Source: Eukaryota sp. TZLM1-RC (Eukaryota > Metamonada: BaSk clade). Taken from it: a stretch of 64,000 nucleotides of DNA. The stretch lies in assembly GCA_040285825.1 (NCBI GenBank), contig JAUPSS010000003.1, forward strand, positions 1,922,001 to 1,986,000. The letters run 5' to 3'. This document shows, one piece after another, positions 62,315 to 64,000 of the stretch. Numbering within the stretch: position 1 is the first letter of the stretch; every line of letters starts with the position of its first letter. The position numbers and the translations under genes were made by a program. Below the pieces are notes generated by a model that had not been told where the DNA came from, did no database searches, and saw nothing but the letters and a program-made list of their open reading frames with translations.

Positions 62315-63357
62315 TGTTAGATTTTGGATAACATGAAATCACTGGTGATGACGTGGCAATAGTTGAATTTCTGTATTTGTCAATTATTAAAGCTTTTCTC
62401 CCGATCACTGCAGTGGAACCCAACAATAACGTTATTGTCCTTGGCCCTGTCCCAGTCCCTGTACAGTCACTGTTCTTGTTCCTGCCTTTGGTAAAACCGT
62501 TAGATGCGTCCTGTCGACCGTCCCTATCTAACCTCGCTGTCCGAGAAAGATGTATGTATGTCTTTGAGCGAATCTGAAGTGTATTAGTCTGTCACTGATA
62601 GCACTAAAGTGGTTTCGTTAAGACTTTCCGTACATCTTTTTATTTCAATGTCCTTAGAGTTGTGTGAACCTAAGGTTAATTCTTCTGATAGTGTTTTGTT
62701 TAACTTTTTGAAGTTCCTGAACAGTTTTCCCTCCTCTGAAGCTTTCAACGAGACGGTGTTTCGGTTGAAAATGAACGTAAAAATTACAAGTGCCAAAAAA
62801 AATGACCGATTACCTCAGAAGCTTTTTGAAGGTGAAGGAAAAGGCTGACTGTCTTGCCATTCTTAATTCTGTGTTTATAAAACAATTTGTCGCTGGTATT
62901 ACTCCTAAAGGACTTGCTGAATTCCTTGTCTCTCGTATCAATGTCCGATTGATTCCTGATTTCAAAACTCTTGTGCAGGTCGCTACTGAAAGAATTGTTG
63001 CCCATGATAGATCTAAAGTTTCACAGAACACTGAACTAGAAAAACTAGAACTAGAACTAGAAAAAGTGAACACTATTCTTTGTGTTGTTAATGAAGTAGA
63101 TACCAATACCTGTTCTAAATCACGCCTTGGTGACGTGCTGAATGTTTATGATAGTGATTATCCAGATGAAGAGCCGTATGAAGTTGTACTCAATCCTTTA
63201 ACAAAGAATTTGCCATCATCAGAGAAGAGAGGTGAAAAAGGGGTAGTGTTAGATGTTGAATAACATCAAATCACGTGTGATGACGTGGCAATAGTTTAAA
63301 TTCTGTTTTTGTTAATTAATAAAGCTTTTCCTTTGGTCACTGCAGTGGAACTCAACA
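62315..63357 (+). mobile_element. Small LTR retrotransposon, family 2, copy B (1043 bp)
   Basis: 111-bp LTRs lie at 62315-62425 and 63247-63357 (TGTTAG ... CAACA) with target duplication CTTG (62311-62314 and 63358-63361). A purine-rich tract (AGAGAAGAGAGGTGAAAAAGGGG) precedes the right LTR. The interior encodes a broken gag-like protein. It is about 140 bp shorter than copy A because the zinc-knuckle part is deleted. Insertion site, duplication and even 5'/3' LTR differences are the same as in copy A. Confidence 0.88.
62790..63263 (+). pseudogene. Gag-like ORF of LTR family 2, copy B
   Basis: This 157-codon segment reads MTDYLRSFLKVKEKADCLAILNSVFIKQFVAGITPKGLAEFLVSRINVRLIPDFKTLVQVATERIVAHDRSK. 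It then runs directly into ELEKVNTILCVVNEVDTNTCSKSRLGDVL. The CCHC knuckle and flanking residues present in copy A are absent. The first part of gag (MNVKITSAKK) is in another frame. Confidence 0.75.
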
Positions 63358-63730
63358 CTTGTTAATTCTGAAACTCACAATCTTTTATCAAATGCTGAAA
63401 ATTTTAAAATCAAAAAATACAATGAACCTTTGACCAAATAGTTTTAATCAACAGCATGTAAAATACAATTTATATACATTGGTATTTTCTCTATTTGGTT
63501 CACTTGCTCCCACGGCTATACGTGTTTTGGCAGATTTTGAAATGAATTTCAAGAGAAGAACTAACAGAAATTTCAACAGATTGTTTTGGCAAAATAAAAC
63601 TGTGTTTTTTCTTGTTAAGGGGATGTTGAGGATGGTTTCTGATGCTTTGCTTTCTCTTGGATCTCACTATGAGAGAATTGATTTTGGGAGAGATGGATTA
63701 TTTAAATTTTCATTTATAAGCTTTTCAATA
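63358..63730 (+). mobile_element. Family B C-terminal tail and 3' UTR, downstream of LTR copy B
   Basis: This continues the interrupted family B frame: LVNSETHNLLSNAENFKIKKYNEPL, then SLFGSLAPTAIRVLADFEMNFKRRTNRNFNRLFWQNKTVFFLVKGML. The 3' UTR ends in GAATATTTATTGAAC at about 63727. Confidence 0.8.
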
Positions 63731-64000
63731 TTTGAATATTTATTGAACATGCACACTTGATTAAATTAATTCATAACTAATGGGACGAATATCATTGAAC
63801 CAAGATTTCCTCTACAAAATCTTGGTCTGCTTGCTGTCTAGCTAAAACTTCTCTAATTCGATTGAAAAACCGAGGTAATCTATTAATAATGCCAAATTAA
63901 ATCCGTGAACGCCATAAAAAATATCAAATCTTTTCATTGTTTTTTCTTAAACCATTTTTTTGAAGTCGTTCAAAAAAGTTTCTGCTTCTACTGTTAATCT
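63731..64000 (-). mobile_element. Family A retroelement, 3' end, runs off the window
   Basis: This holds the 3' UTR and C-terminal codons (VEEILVQ ... RLPRFFNRIREVLARQQADQD) of a family A copy. It is joined tail-to-tail to the family B 3' end as at 39.19 kb. It is incomplete at the right edge, and a frameshift is visible near 63930. Confidence 0.85.

Noticed and set aside
1-64000. CRISPR array or prokaryotic operon structure
   Set aside because: No regularly spaced repeats were seen. Genes are monocistronic and eukaryotic in type, with spliceosomal introns.

Overview
The window is AT-rich nuclear DNA from a microbial eukaryote (protist). The evidence is a eukaryotic gene set (60S ribosomal protein L13, a GPI mannosyltransferase, a Nup107-type nucleoporin, a Qa-SNARE syntaxin, a long-chain acyl-CoA synthetase, RCC1-repeat proteins), a tRNA-Asp with a Pol III-type T-run, and three tiny GT-AG spliceosomal introns of 29, 29 and 30 nt. 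TAA, TAG and TGA all behave as stops. I cannot place the species. Introns this short and uniform occur in several unrelated protist groups.

Layout. 1-6.1 kb is a truncated non-LTR retrotransposon followed by a decayed Fanzor (eukaryotic TnpB relative) element, split by a very young 825-bp LTR element. 6.9-13 kb holds an orphan 697-aa gene, a retroelement insertion, a UPF0390-like small protein, a Ser/Thr/Pro-rich protein and PIG-M. 13.2-17.6 kb is a graveyard of retroelement fragments, a broken RCC1-LRR gene and an internally deleted Mutator-like element. 18.1-21.3 kb has RPL13 and an unrecognised 322-aa gene. 21.5-28.5 kb is again mobile DNA: a Fanzor fragment with an intact 2A-like motif, a long family A retroelement and a second large Fanzor copy. 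28.6-35.9 kb holds syntaxin, an 855-aa helical-repeat protein, a YrhK-like membrane protein and tRNA-Asp. 36-41.2 kb is a retroelement mosaic. 41.8-48.3 kb holds RCC1-LRR, Nup107 and an alpha/beta hydrolase. 48.5-54 kb is a near full-length family A retrotransposon inserted in a family B copy. 54.1-59.1 kb holds acyl-CoA synthetase and a second RCC1-LRR gene. 59.4-64 kb contains a second, different Fanzor-like relic and further retroelement and LTR mosaics.

The mobile elements dominate. Two families of restriction-like-endonuclease (REL/R2-like) non-LTR retrotransposons, here called A and B, account for about twenty copies or fragments. Several family A insertions have readable target-site duplications, 12 bp where best preserved. 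Two families of small gag-only LTR elements both make 4-bp target duplications. The most unusual observation is a Fanzor-type element whose 5' end encodes a short acylation-like N-terminus (Met-Gly-Cys-Cys) followed by a 2A ribosome-skipping motif (DVEANPGP in one copy, DVEAHPGP in the other). In both places it lies upstream of Fanzor sequence in the same orientation.

The host genes do not form an operon-like pathway; they are ordinary single-gene loci scattered between transposon islands. All family assignments come from reading motifs by eye. No database search was run.
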